From Schlesneria sp. (GTDB taxonomy: Bacteria > Planctomycetota > Planctomycetia > Planctomycetales > Planctomycetaceae): a stretch of 10,742 bases of DNA. The notes under the pieces were generated by a model that was not told the origin of the DNA, did no database searches, and saw nothing but the letters and a program-made list of their open reading frames with translations. Below, one piece after another: positions 1-9,100 of the stretch. Location of the stretch: assembly GCA_025353525.1 (NCBI GenBank), contig JANXOO010000980.1, positions 1 to 10,742 of the forward strand, given 5' to 3'. The position numbers and the translations under genes were made by a program. Numbering within the stretch: position 1 is the stretch's first letter; every line of letters begins with the position of its first letter.

Positions 1-234
1 TAGAATGTCCCCTTTAAATTTCCCCAAACGGAAGCCCCAAACCGGACCGCGGCCAGAATAACCAACTGACTCTTGATTTGGTCTGCCGGATCTCCGAAGA
101 TATCAACATCCGCCGATATACCTGCCCGAATTACGCGAACCGCGCATTCCCGAAGCCCAATCCCGCCCCGCTTACCGGAATTCCCGAACTTCCACTTTGA
201 TTTGCGACATTGCACGTATTTGCCCGAGCTATCC
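1..234. other. Leader region without a supported gene
   Basis: No coding region is supported here. The reading frame of the downstream gene stays open back to a TTG at 73, but that 54-residue extension is rich in Pro, Arg and Ser and would bury the signal peptide that begins at 235. I therefore treat the stretch as upstream non-coding DNA that probably holds the promoter of the 235-4946 unit. I could not pick out a convincing -35/-10 pair or a strong ribosome binding site. The first 25 bases are A/T and C rich and could be the edge of an element lying outside the window; this cannot be decided here. Confidence 0.5.
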
Positions 235-3200
235 ATGATTTGCACCGCGCCAAACTCGACTCGGATCCGGATCTGCATTTTCGCGGGTTTCGGGTTGCTC
301 GTTTGGTCGCAAGCCTTCGCCGCGTTGGCTGATGATACTGCCGCTGCGGTTTCTCGCGATGATCTGCTGACATTCGAATCCGATATTCGTCCGATTCTCA
401 AGGCCTTTTGCCTCGACTGTCATGGCGGAGCGGAAAAACTGTCGGGTGGCCTGGATCTGCGATTGAAACGATTTCTTGTGGCTGGCGGTGAGAGTGGTCC
501 GGCGATTCAGGTACAGGTACCTGCCGAAAGCATTCTGCTGCGACGACTTCGCGACGGCGAGATGCCGCCGGGCGAGAAGAAAGTGCCGCAAGACAAGATT
601 CGTCTCATTGAACGCTGGATCGCTGCCGGTGCCCGAACCGCAAAAGAAGAACCAACGCAACTTGATCCTGGTATCGGAATCACGAACGAAGAACGATCAT
701 ACTGGGCCTTCCAACCGATTCGACGACCTGACACGCCGGTCGTCAAAGGCATCCATCGCGTGAGAACTCCGATCGATGCGTTCGTACTTTCAAAGCTCGA
801 AGCCACCGGGTTGAACATGAACCCTGACGCCGATCGAATGACGTTGCTGAAACGTGCCTGCTTTGATCTGATCGGTCTTCCTCCAACTCCCGAAGAAGCC
901 CGTGCGTTTCTCGACGACGATTCGCCGAGTGCTTACGACGCGATGATCGATCGACTGCTCGAATCCGCGCACTATGGCGAGCGATGGGGGCGGCACTGGA
1001 TGGATGTCGCCGGATACGCCGATTCCGAAGGGGACGGAAGCGTCGATACAATCAGACCCTACATTTATAAGTACCGCGACTACGTCATCCGATCGATCAA
1101 CGCGGACAAGCCGCTGAATCAGTTTCTGATCGAACAACTGGCTGGTGACGAACTGGTGACTCCGCCCTATACGAACATGCCTCCCGAAGCGATCGAGAAA
1201 CTGGTCGCAACCGGTTTTCTGCGGATGGCCGCCGATCCGACTGCCAGCGGTCAAGGCGACCCCGAGACATCCCGAAACCTGGTCGTGACCGATACCATCA
1301 AGATCGTATCGTCTTCTCTGTTAGGACTGAGTGTCGGCTGCGCCCAGTGCCACGATCACCGGTACGACCCGATCCCTCAGGCCGACTACTATCGATTGCG
1401 AGCCATCTTCGAGCCTGCGCTTAACTGGAAAAGCTGGATCATTCCGCGCGAACGCGTCATTACACTCTACACCGACGATGACCGCGCGAAGGCAGCCGCA
1501 GTCGAAATCGAAGTGGCAAAGTTGCAATCCGTCTACAACGAGAAACAGGAAAAACTCGTCACTGCTGCATTCGACAAGGCTCTCGAAACATTTCCCGAAG
1601 ATCAGCGAGAAGTGTTGCGGGACGCCTTCAAGACGCCCGACGACAAGCGAACTGACGAGCAGAAGAAACTGGTGGCAACCCATCCCGGATTGAAGGTGGA
1701 TCCGGGTGTTCTGTATCAATTCAATCAGGCAGCGGCAGACGATCTGAAAAAAGATCAGGCCGTCATTCAGGCCAAACGCGCCGAAAAACCGCTCGAAGAC
1801 TTTATCAGTGTGCTGACGGAACCGACCGGTTCAACGCCAGTGACCACTGTCTTTCATCGCGGAGACCACCGCCAACCGACGAAACCCGTTCCGCCGGGCG
1901 ATCTGACGATTGCCGCTCCTGATGGAGAACGATTCGAGATCCCCGATCACGATGCCGGATTGCCCTCGTCGGGCCGAAGACTCGCCTGGGCGAAACACCT
2001 GGTCGACGGTCGACATCCGTTGTTCGGTCGTGTGATGATGAACCGGGTCTGGTTGCACCATTTCGGACGCGGCATCGTCGACACGCCCGGCGAATTCGGA
2101 CTTCTGGGAACTCGGCCAACGCATCCGGAGTTACTCGACTGGCTCGCCGATGAACTCGTTCGCCAGGACTGGAGTCTGAAGCGAATGCACAAACTGCTGA
2201 TGACATCATCCGTCTACCGCCAGTCATCCCGGCGGCCAGATCCCGAGACGACGCCGATCGGGGCGACGATCGATTCCGACGGAGCCCTCTATTCGAGGTT
2301 CGGCGTCCGCCGCCTGGACGCGGAAACCGTTCGCGATCGAATGCTCACCGCTTGCGGTCGGCTCGATCGAACTCAATTCGGTCCGCCCGTCGAGGTTGTG
2401 GAAGACTTTGCGGGTCAAGTGCATGTGAAGGACGATTCGGCGCGGCGCAGCGTTTATGTGCAAGCCCGTCGCAGCAAACCGGTCTCGCTGCTGGCGGCGT
2501 TCGATGCACCCGTCATGTCAGTCAATTGCGATCGCCGCACAATTAGTACCGTGGCCCTGCAATCGCTGATGTTGATGAACGGCGATTTCTCGCTGAAGCA
2601 GGCGCAGCATCTTGCAAAGTGCGTGCGAACAGATTCCCCTGCGGATTCTGATCGGGAGACTACCCGTTCATTCGAAGCCCGATTCCCCAGTCGACAGGCG
2701 GCGTGGCAATACGGGTATGGATCGGTTGAAGGGTTGACCGACGTTGCGAACTCGCAACCGGCGACAGTCCGTTTTAACCCCCTTGCGCACTGGACCGGAT
2801 CGCAATGGCAGGGGGGGAGTGCATTGCCAGACCCCGTGGTCGGTTGGCCATTGTTGCATTCGTCAGGCGGGCATACCGGTGAAAATCCGCAGCACGCCGT
2901 CGTTCGCCGCTGGACATCAAGCAAGGCGGGCTCCATCACGATCACCGGTTCTTTGCGACATCCGTCAGAATCGGGGGACGGAGTTCGCTCGACCATTATT
3001 TCCAGTCGCACTGGTCGCGAAGGCCAATGGACCGCGAAGACCGGCGTCGTTGAAACGAACGTGTTGAGAATCGACGTTCAGCCAGGCGACACGCTCGATT
3101 TCGTCACCGACTGTCTTGAGACCGTGACGAGTGATTCGTTCGAGTGGCTCGTTCAACTCAGGCTACAGGATGCAACCGGCAACGAACCTGGGCGTTGGGA

Positions 3201-3441
3201 CTCGGCAGGGGACTTCCACGGGCCCTTGACGATAACAACGCCTCAAATGATTGCCATGGCATGGAAACGCGTTTACTGCCGTCCGGTAACGGCCGGGGAA
3301 CTCGATCTGGCGTGTGCGTTCATTGAGCAACAGCTGCAGACGTTGAAGGCCAGTGGTGCGCTGGGCGATTTCGAACTGAATGCGATGACGAATTTGTGTC
3401 AACAGTTATTGAACAGTAACGAGTTCCTGTATTCGGATTGA
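235..3441 (+). CDS. Secreted PSCyt1-DUF1549-DUF1553 cytochrome-like protein
   Basis: A 1068-residue exported protein of the planctomycete PSCyt1/DUF1549/DUF1553 family. Its biochemical role is not established; the CxxCH motifs suggest covalent haem and a redox or scaffold role outside the cytoplasm. I chose the ATG at 235 because a Sec-type signal follows at once (basic residues about 10-12, hydrophobic core about 13-30, AFA-ALA cleavage region). Next come the PSCyt1 domain with CLDCH (C59, C62, H63), DUF1549 at about 178-398 with a second haem-type motif CAQCHDH (C369, C372, H373), a charged helical linker at about 420-560, and DUF1553 from about 573. DUF1553 is interrupted at about 803-1000 by a Gly/Thr/Ser-rich, probably beta-sandwich segment, and resumes to the typical family ending LLNSNEFLYSD. 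The DUF1501 gene starts 5 bases after the stop, so the two are very likely co-transcribed. An alternative TTG start at 73 is less likely. Confidence 0.9.
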   Translation: MICTAPNSTRIRICIFAGFGLLVWSQAFAALADDTAAAVSRDDLLTFESDIRPILKAFCLDCHGGAEKLSGGLDLRLKRFLVAGGESGPAIQVQVPAESILLRRLRDGEMPPGEKKVPQDKIRLIERWIAAGARTAKEEPTQLDPGIGITNEERSYWAFQPIRRPDTPVVKGIHRVRTPIDAFVLSKLEATGLNMNPDADRMTLLKRACFDLIGLPPTPEEARAFLDDDSPSAYDAMIDRLLESAHYGERWGRHWMDVAGYADSEGDGSVDTIRPYIYKYRDYVIRSINADKPLNQFLIEQLAGDELVTPPYTNMPPEAIEKLVATGFLRMAADPTASGQGDPETSRNLVVTDTIKIVSSSLLGLSVGCAQCHDHRYDPIPQADYYRLRAIFEPALNWKSWIIPRERVITLYTDDDRAKAAAVEIEVAKLQSVYNEKQEKLVTAAFDKALETFPEDQREVLRDAFKTPDDKRTDEQKKLVATHPGLKVDPGVLYQFNQAAADDLKKDQAVIQAKRAEKPLEDFISVLTEPTGSTPVTTVFHRGDHRQPTKPVPPGDLTIAAPDGERFEIPDHDAGLPSSGRRLAWAKHLVDGRHPLFGRVMMNRVWLHHFGRGIVDTPGEFGLLGTRPTHPELLDWLADELVRQDWSLKRMHKLLMTSSVYRQSSRRPDPETTPIGATIDSDGALYSRFGVRRLDAETVRDRMLTACGRLDRTQFGPPVEVVEDFAGQVHVKDDSARRSVYVQARRSKPVSLLAAFDAPVMSVNCDRRTISTVALQSLMLMNGDFSLKQAQHLAKCVRTDSPADSDRETTRSFEARFPSRQAAWQYGYGSVEGLTDVANSQPATVRFNPLAHWTGSQWQGGSALPDPVVGWPLLHSSGGHTGENPQHAVVRRWTSSKAGSITITGSLRHPSESGDGVRSTIISSRTGREGQWTAKTGVVETNVLRIDVQPGDTLDFVTDCLETVTSDSFEWLVQLRLQDATGNEPGRWDSAGDFHGPLTITTPQMIAMAWKRVYCRPVTAGELDLACAFIEQQLQTLKASGALGDFELNAMTNLCQQLLNSNEFLYSD

Positions 3442-3446
3442 AACTG

Positions 3447-4946
3447 ATGAAAGACAACCCTTCATCGTTCGACGCCCGTTCCGCATACGATTCGTCCCGA
3501 TGCAGTTCCCGGCGGCAATTTCTGGCCTCGAACGCGTTTGGCATCGGCAGTTTCGCGCTCGCTGCATTGCTGCGCGACGAAGGATTGCTGGCATCGCCCC
3601 CCGGCAAGCCGGTCGAAAATGCGATCAACGATCTGCAGCGGCGGTCGCCTGCGTCGGCGCCCAGGGCGACCGCGATGATTTCGATGTTTATGCACGGTGG
3701 ACCTGCGCATATGGATCTGCTCGATCCCAAGCCGGAACTGACAAAACATCATGGACAGGATTATGACGGCGAAGTTGCATTCAGTTTTGTTAACCGTGCC
3801 AGCAAAAAACTGTTCGGCAGCCCGTGGAAATTCAGTCCGCACGGGCAATGTGGAACCGAAGTCTCGGAACTGTTACCGCACACCGCCGGGATCGTCGACG
3901 ACATCTGTGTGGTTCGATCGATGCATACGGGACACAACGGTCACGAAGTCTCGATCCGTTATTTTCATGGCGGTATCCCCGCCGTCACGGGTCGTCCGAC
4001 AATGGGAAGCTGGATCACATACGGTTTGGGGAGCGAGAACCGGAACCTGCCCGCGTATCTGGTCCTCGCCGATCCGGGCGGACATCCGGTTGACGGTACT
4101 CACAACTGGTCGAGCGGGTTCATGCCACCGCTGTTTCAGGGAACAGTGCTCCGTTCCGAAGAGCCCCGGATTTTCAATCTGGATCCACCTCCCTCGTTGC
4201 GAGGTCCGTTGCAGCAGCAGAACCTTCAGTTGTTGGCGGCGTTGAATCGACGACATCTGGAACAGCATCCGGGCGAATCGGATCTCGAAGCCCGGATCGC
4301 CAGCTACGAATTGGCCGCGGCGATGCAAACGGAAGCGAAAGAGGCTCTTGATCTTGCTCAGGAACCCGAACACATTCAAAAACTGTACGGCCTCGACCAG
4401 GCGGCCACGCGCGAGTATGGTGCGCGATGTCTGATTGCCCGACGACTGGTCGAACGGGGAGTTCGGTTCGTGCAATTGTTTCTCGGCGGCCAGCCGTGGG
4501 ATACGCACACGGATATCCGCAAGAACCTTCCGGCAGTTTGCGAACGAACCGATCGCCCGGCGGCTGCGCTTGTTACCGATCTCAGGCAACGTGGTATGCT
4601 CGATTCAACGATCGTCCACTGGGGAGGCGAGATCGGGCGGCTGCCGGTGAGCGAAGGAAATCTCGGCGAAGGCAATGGACGCGATCACAACGGACAGGGG
4701 TTTTCGATCTGGCTGGCGGGGGGTGGTTTCAAGCCCGGCATGACTTACGGTGAAACAGATGAAGTCGGGCATCGCGCGGCAGTCAACATCGTGACTCCCA
4801 ACGATTTCCAGGCCACGATCCTGAATCAGCTCGGTCTGGACCACTCGAAATTGATGTACAGGTTCAACGGACGAGAACAGCAGATCACCGACGGCCGACC
4901 GGCGAAGGTCATTTCCGAAATCCTGACGAGTGGCGGTGCCGGTTGA
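3447..4946 (+). CDS. DUF1501 family protein with Tat signal
   Basis: A 499-residue DUF1501 protein, a family with a sulfatase/alkaline-phosphatase-like fold whose substrate is generally unknown. The N-terminus carries a twin-arginine signal, SRRQFL (R22, R23), followed by a hydrophobic Ala/Gly stretch (about 27-42), so export in a folded state is expected. Family motifs are HGGPAHMDLLDPKP (about 83-96), WGGEIGRLP starting at W392, GRDHNGQG starting at G411, and LAGGG with GETDEVG close to the C-terminus. These are the Asp/His-rich segments that would bind metal in sulfatase relatives. The start is the ATG at 3447, 5 bases after the preceding stop; a TTG at 3438 overlapping that stop is also in frame. 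No strong ribosome binding site is visible, which suits translational coupling to the upstream gene. The pairing with a DUF1549/DUF1553 partner is the usual planctomycete arrangement. The protein appears intact. Confidence 0.9.
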   Translation: MKDNPSSFDARSAYDSSRCSSRRQFLASNAFGIGSFALAALLRDEGLLASPPGKPVENAINDLQRRSPASAPRATAMISMFMHGGPAHMDLLDPKPELTKHHGQDYDGEVAFSFVNRASKKLFGSPWKFSPHGQCGTEVSELLPHTAGIVDDICVVRSMHTGHNGHEVSIRYFHGGIPAVTGRPTMGSWITYGLGSENRNLPAYLVLADPGGHPVDGTHNWSSGFMPPLFQGTVLRSEEPRIFNLDPPPSLRGPLQQQNLQLLAALNRRHLEQHPGESDLEARIASYELAAAMQTEAKEALDLAQEPEHIQKLYGLDQAATREYGARCLIARRLVERGVRFVQLFLGGQPWDTHTDIRKNLPAVCERTDRPAAALVTDLRQRGMLDSTIVHWGGEIGRLPVSEGNLGEGNGRDHNGQGFSIWLAGGGFKPGMTYGETDEVGHRAAVNIVTPNDFQATILNQLGLDHSKLMYRFNGREQQITDGRPAKVISEILTSGGAG

Positions 4947-5076
4947 CTGCGGTATGTTCAGACATCCACTACTGAGGGAGTCCGGGCTTTCGCTTGTCGT
5001 TGGAGTTCAGGCTTTGGAATGTCTTCTCTTTGTATTCGATCAATTATTCCGCGTTGATCAGCGTGTTACGAAAATT

Positions 5077-5089
5077 CGACAGACTGTCG
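5077..5089. promoter_or_regulatory. Small palindrome, possible operator
   Basis: CGACAG and CTGTCG flank a single central A, giving a perfect 13-base dyad 24 bases before the repeat array. Its size and symmetry fit a dimeric regulator site, but a palindrome of this length can occur by chance and I recognise no matching regulator. Confidence 0.25.
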
Positions 5090-5112
5090 CGAAACGTGCC
5101 GAAACGTTTGAT

Positions 5113-5204
5113 ATGCTGACGCATTACCTGCAATGCCGAAGCATCACTTGCAATGCTGACGCATCACTTGTCCATTGACTCGATATGCTGAAGCATAACC
5201 TACG
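5113..5204 (+). repeat. Array of four 20-base ATGC-N4-GCAT repeats
   Basis: Four imperfect copies of a 20-base unit begin at 5113, 5133, 5153 and 5185. The first three are head to tail with no gap; the fourth follows a 12-base gap. The consensus is ATGCYGAMGCATNACYTGCA. Every copy opens with the dyad ATGC-N4-GCAT, whose arms are invariant, while the inner four bases vary only as TGAC, CGAA, TGAC and TGAA. Start-to-start distances are 20, 20 and 32 bases, close to two, two and three helical turns. The array ends 14 bases before the GTG of the TrmB-like gene, so it is either a cluster of protein-binding sites or a run of mini-hairpins in the 5' leader. The copies and spacing are read directly; the function is inferred. 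Confidence 0.75.
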
Positions 5205-5218
5205 CATCGGAAAGACTT

Positions 5219-6004
5219 GTGCCCAAAAGCGGACCGTTTGAACGTCCCCGCCGTCAGATCGAACGCGAGTTCGGCGTTCCCGTTCCCGGTGAAATATTGC
5301 CCGGGGAGCTGTGGACGCAGACGGCATTAAAGAAACTTCCGCCGCCAGGTCCGCTCGATTTCAAAACTCTGTTCGGTCGTGAAGCCCCGGTGATGCTCGA
5401 TATCGGGTGTGGCAACGGGCGATCGACGCTGGCGTCTGCCGTCTGGAAACCGGGGATGGACCATCTGTCGTCAGACGTACTGCCAGTCGTGATCCGGTAT
5501 GCGACGCGACGAGCGAACCAGCGCGGATTGACGAACGTTCGATTCGCAGTGATCGGCGGTACTGAATTACTCGCCGACTATATCGCACGACAATCAATCG
5601 CCGAGATTCACGTCTATCATCCACAACCGTTCTACGAAGCCAACCAGGTTCATCGAAGGCTGATTACTCCCGAATTTCTGTCGCTGGTCCATCGGTCTCT
5701 GATACCCGAGGGACTGTTCATACTTCAAACGGACAACCCGGGTTACTGGAAATACATGCAACAGGTTGTGCCGATGTTTTTCCGTTGGGAACAACACTCG
5801 GGTTGCTGGCCAGATTCACCCAAAGGCCGCACACGTCGCGAGATCATAGCCTTGCGACAATCGCTGCCCGTTTTCCGTGGCACAGGTCGTCCGCGAGCCG
5901 ACGTGACTCCGCAGGACGCATTACAACTCGCAGCATCCCTGCCCCCCCCGATATTTGATGCGGACCGCAAGTTGAGGGAACTCGATCGACTTGAACGCGA
6001 ATAG
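5219..6004 (+). CDS. Divergent TrmB-like SAM-dependent methyltransferase
   Basis: A 261-residue protein related to TrmB, the enzyme that makes 7-methylguanosine at position 46 of tRNA. The Rossmann SAM-binding motif is VMLDIGCGNGRS (about 58-69). GLTNVRF at 103-109 matches the LxNV segment of TrmB, LITPEFL (148-154) matches the LVxPEFL segment, and the C-terminal GRTRREI (203-209) resembles the family TxxExR region. The TrmB hallmark FPDPWPKKRHxKRR is replaced at 133-147 by YHPQPFYEANQVHRR, so the catalytic Asp is Gln and the basic run is lost apart from HRR. The length is slightly above the usual 200-240 residues. The start is GTG at 5219 with a GGAAAG-like site just upstream (5209-5214); no nearby in-frame ATG exists. 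It may be a paralogue with another substrate or an inactive RNA-binding form. No partner gene is evident; it converges with the kinase gene. Confidence 0.8.
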   Translation: MPKSGPFERPRRQIEREFGVPVPGEILPGELWTQTALKKLPPPGPLDFKTLFGREAPVMLDIGCGNGRSTLASAVWKPGMDHLSSDVLPVVIRYATRRANQRGLTNVRFAVIGGTELLADYIARQSIAEIHVYHPQPFYEANQVHRRLITPEFLSLVHRSLIPEGLFILQTDNPGYWKYMQQVVPMFFRWEQHSGCWPDSPKGRTRREIIALRQSLPVFRGTGRPRADVTPQDALQLAASLPPPIFDADRKLRELDRLERE

Positions 6005-6043
6005 GAAAGGAACACGAGGACATGTCACTTTTGATTTGCCCTC

Positions 6044-6126
6044 TTCTCTGTGTTCCCTGCGCCGTCTGCGATTAAATCTTCTGATCAGAAGCGATTCACC
6101 GCAGAGGGCGCAGGGAGCGCAGAGAA
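6044..6126. repeat. 83-bp near-perfect palindromic element
   Basis: Two arms of 41 and 42 bases are inverted copies meeting at a central TTCTGATCAGAA. The outer ends are TTCTCTG and CAGAGAA; matching blocks include TCCCTGCGCC with GGCGCAGGGA, and TCTGCG with CGCAGA. Mismatches are few and mostly near the centre. The element fills the gap between two convergent genes, so it could fold at the 3' end of either transcript. The A-rich run follows it on the plus strand, which is the wrong polarity for a plus-strand intrinsic terminator. From memory, CAGAGGGCGCAGGGAGCGCA-like palindromes are widespread in environmental bacterial genomes and generate spurious ORFs of the SPQRAQGAQR type, one of which appears here. 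A REP- or MITE-like repeat is my favoured reading. Confidence 0.75.
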
Positions 6127-6128
6127 AT

Positions 6129-6165
6129 AAAAAAAACAATTTCAAAACCCGCCCGCTGTGGTTTT
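6129..6165 (-). terminator. Possible weak terminator of the kinase gene
   Basis: Read on the minus strand, AAAACC and GGTTTT form a 6-bp stem around a 10-base loop, starting inside the kinase stop codon, and a run of eight T follows about seven bases later. The T-run suits intrinsic termination, but the stem is short and A/T rich and not adjacent to the run, so the call is tentative. The large palindrome immediately beyond could assist 3'-end formation. Confidence 0.3.
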
Positions 6166-9100
6166 ACGATGCTGTTGCAACAACCGGTTTCGCATTCCGG
6201 CGAAAGTGACGGCGTTTGATAATCAGAATGCTGACGGTGATCCAGACCATGATCGAGCCAAGGAATCCAAGAGTCAGCATGACATCCGACAATCGGCAGT
6301 CGAAGTTGCTGTCGTGTCCAAAATGGACTTCGAACAGATCAGGGTCGAGCATCGATCCGAAGCGAACGAATCCGGGCCACGGCGCTGGCATTTGACCACC
6401 ATCGAAGCTGAGTCCGCGACTGACTGCCTTCATCCAGGTCGTGTAAGCGGACCCTTGCGATGATGGTGTTTCTGATGGATCGCCCGCATCACCGTCTTCG
6501 CTTTCCAGACGACGGATCGCCCGCAGGAGACCGGCCGCGTGTTCCGGGTACGACTCATGAAACAGCGTTGAAAATTTGGCTTCGACGTCACTCTGCACCA
6601 GTTCACGATTTGTGGCCGTATTGATTGCATGTGTTCCAAGACTCACATTCAGTCCCTGGGCAGCATCGTATTCGTCGGAACCTGCAATGATGTGTTGTCT
6701 CCGGAGCATCCGAATCGGCGGGTCAAGGCCAACGATCGTCCCTCGGCCCGTCGCAATCAGTGGAAATTCGGAGTTTGGATGGCCTTTTAGTGTGACGGAA
6801 CACTTGTCTTTGATGACGTAGTACGAAGGTCCGAATGGGAGAAGCACCAACCACGCAATGGCCGTCAGAAATACGATCCACCCCAGTGACCAGACAGCGA
6901 TCCATCCCACGGTCGCGGCCGAACGCCTGACGAACAATTTCATTCCGTTCAGAAGAGCGGCAAGGTCTGTTTCGGGCCAGAGTGTTGTTTGAAACGTTGA
7001 TCGTGTCGCCGGAGAATTCAGCCAGAACAGTGTTGCGACACTCAGAGGAAACCTGACGAGTGATCCGAACGAGATCGGTAGCAAGCCGAAAAAAGAAATC
7101 ATCCGCACGATGCCAATGTTTTGACGCGAGTAAACGCAATGCGCAGCGATAAATGACATCCCCGCCGCCAAAGTGCTGAAGATGAACAACGGAAACGGGA
7201 CGCGCCCGGATACGGAAATCATGAAGCCGAGGGCACACAAATCGATGCCGCCAGCAAGACACCAGCCTATCGTCATCATCAGGCGATTTCGATCTGGCGC
7301 AGCGGGATCAAGTATGCGATTGAAGCCGTCAGTCCATAGCCGAATGAACGTTCGGGCAAAGACACTGAAATTGCCGAACGCCTTTTTGCCGGAAGGCTGC
7401 CGGAGCTCAGATGCCTGATCGGACGGTGGATTGTTTGTTTCAGCGACATACTGCGTTTCGTCGCTCGTTTGCGTTTCAAACAACGCGGCTCGCGACGTTG
7501 CTACCCGCCACACAATGATCGCGACGACCGTTGCGATCAGCGGATTGCCAGAAAGCATGATCACGATAATCGCGGCCAGCACAGCAAGGCTTTCCGGAGG
7601 CAACCACCCCGACGGCAAACTCGATTTGACTGACGGATCAAGATGATCCGATGTGGCTCCTTCGGCGTTCAGGTTGACGTGTCGTGGATCGATGATCCCC
7701 CTCACGTTCGCCCAGACAAATCGGACCAGCGAAAGCAGCAACAACCCGACAAAACTGAAGACCAGCCCACCTGCGAAATTAACCAGTGCAAACTCCAGCC
7801 AGTCGGAACCATGCGAAACGTTCAGCGTGCTCAGTGCCATAAAAAGTGCTGTGCCCGTCAACAACAGGAACAGTGCCGTTCGAGCTGAAATCATCTGAAA
7901 GAAGATTGTGCGAGCATACTGATCCGCCGTAACTCGGCTTCCCTGAATTCGTTTTTCCGTCGAGGAGTCGGCGTTCGCCGTTGCCGGAACCTTTGGACGA
8001 AAAGCAGCTCCGCTCGCCGATCCGGCAGCGTCCTGGACGGACGAAGGCTTTGGCACCACCATCGGCTGCTGCACATGTGCCAGCCATTTTTCCAGCAATT
8101 CGGCAACTGCTTTTGATGTCGGAAATCGGTCTTCCGGTTTCTTTTCCAGCAGTTTCATGACAATCGCACATAGCCAGTCCGGGATATCCGGATTCAGTTC
8201 CTGAATCGGACGCGGCGGATCGTGGCAGACGCGTTTCAATACTCCCATGGTGGTACTCGCCCGAAACGGCGAATGTCCGACACACATCGCGTACAGCACG
8301 CTTCCAAGGCTGAAGAGGTCGGCGCGATAGTCGACGGCGTCTCCGTTTGCCTGTTCCGGTGCCATGTATTGCGGAGTCCCTGCGATGGCGCCGCTCTGTG
8401 TCAGACTTGCATCATCAACGGCACGAGCCAACCCGAAATCGGTTAACTTCACACGCTGAATGCCGTTTTCGAGCAGAATATTCGACGGTTTGATGTCGCG
8501 ATGGACCAGGCCCTGGGCGTGCGCAGCCGCCAGACCCGCCGCCGTCTGCATTCCGATCCGCAGAATTTCTTTCAGGTCGAGTGACCCGTCGGCATCAATT
8601 TTCTGTTGTAAAGAGCAACCGGCAATGAACTGCATCACAATTTTTGGTTGTTCTGCCGATTCGTCGATGGCATGAATCGTAATCACGTGATCGTGGCTGA
8701 CGGCTGCGATGGCTTGTGCTTCGCGAACGAATCGTTTCCGCGCCTGCGGATTGTGTGCCAGATACGGTGCCAGCACTTTGACCGCGACGACGCGATGCAA
8801 TGTCGGATCAAACGCCTTCAATACGACACCCATACCACCCTCGCCAACGATTTCTGTCACTTCATAGGGACCCAGGCGACCAATCGAACCGGGTCGATCG
8901 GAGGGCGTCAAAAAACTGAGGTCCGTAACGGACGGCGAACCGGACCCGGAACTTTCAAGGTACTCGTCGGCCTTCATCCTTCTGATTGCGTCTGACAAAA
9001 CGGTCTCGTGTTCGGGAGATGCCTTGTCACGCAGATGCCCGATGGCGGAATCCCAGGACTCGGTTCCCGCCACCAGTGATTCAAGCGACTTCTGGCAAAT

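Larger units (their letters stand above)
4947..5218. other. Spacer upstream of the TrmB-like gene
   Basis: No convincing gene lies here. A GTG-initiated frame at 4930-5178 overlaps the DUF1501 end and runs through a 20-base repeat whose period is not a multiple of three, so it is probably not coding. The spacer holds several small dyads: ATGT-TCAG-ACAT at 4954-4965, GATCAA/TTGATC at 5038-5059, a 13-base palindrome at 5077-5089, and the repeat array at 5113-5204. A promoter for the downstream gene is expected here but I could not assign one. Confidence 0.5.

Noticed and set aside
73..234. N-terminal extension of the first gene from TTG at 73
   Set aside because: It would place 54 Pro/Arg/Ser-rich residues before a clear Sec-type signal peptide that begins at the ATG at 235.
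2224..3156. Several long antisense frames within the first gene
   Set aside because: They are shadows of a high-GC gene with strong domain matches on the plus strand and show no family motifs of their own.
4930..5178. 82-codon GTG-initiated frame after the DUF1501 gene
   Set aside because: It overlaps the DUF1501 end, has no recognisable family features, and its last third runs through repeats with a 20-base period, which is not a multiple of three.
5921..6209. Short frames on both strands across the 6044-6126 palindrome
   Set aside because: They are translations of the palindrome (CAPCALCGE, SPQRAQGAQR patterns) and overlap the ends of two real genes.
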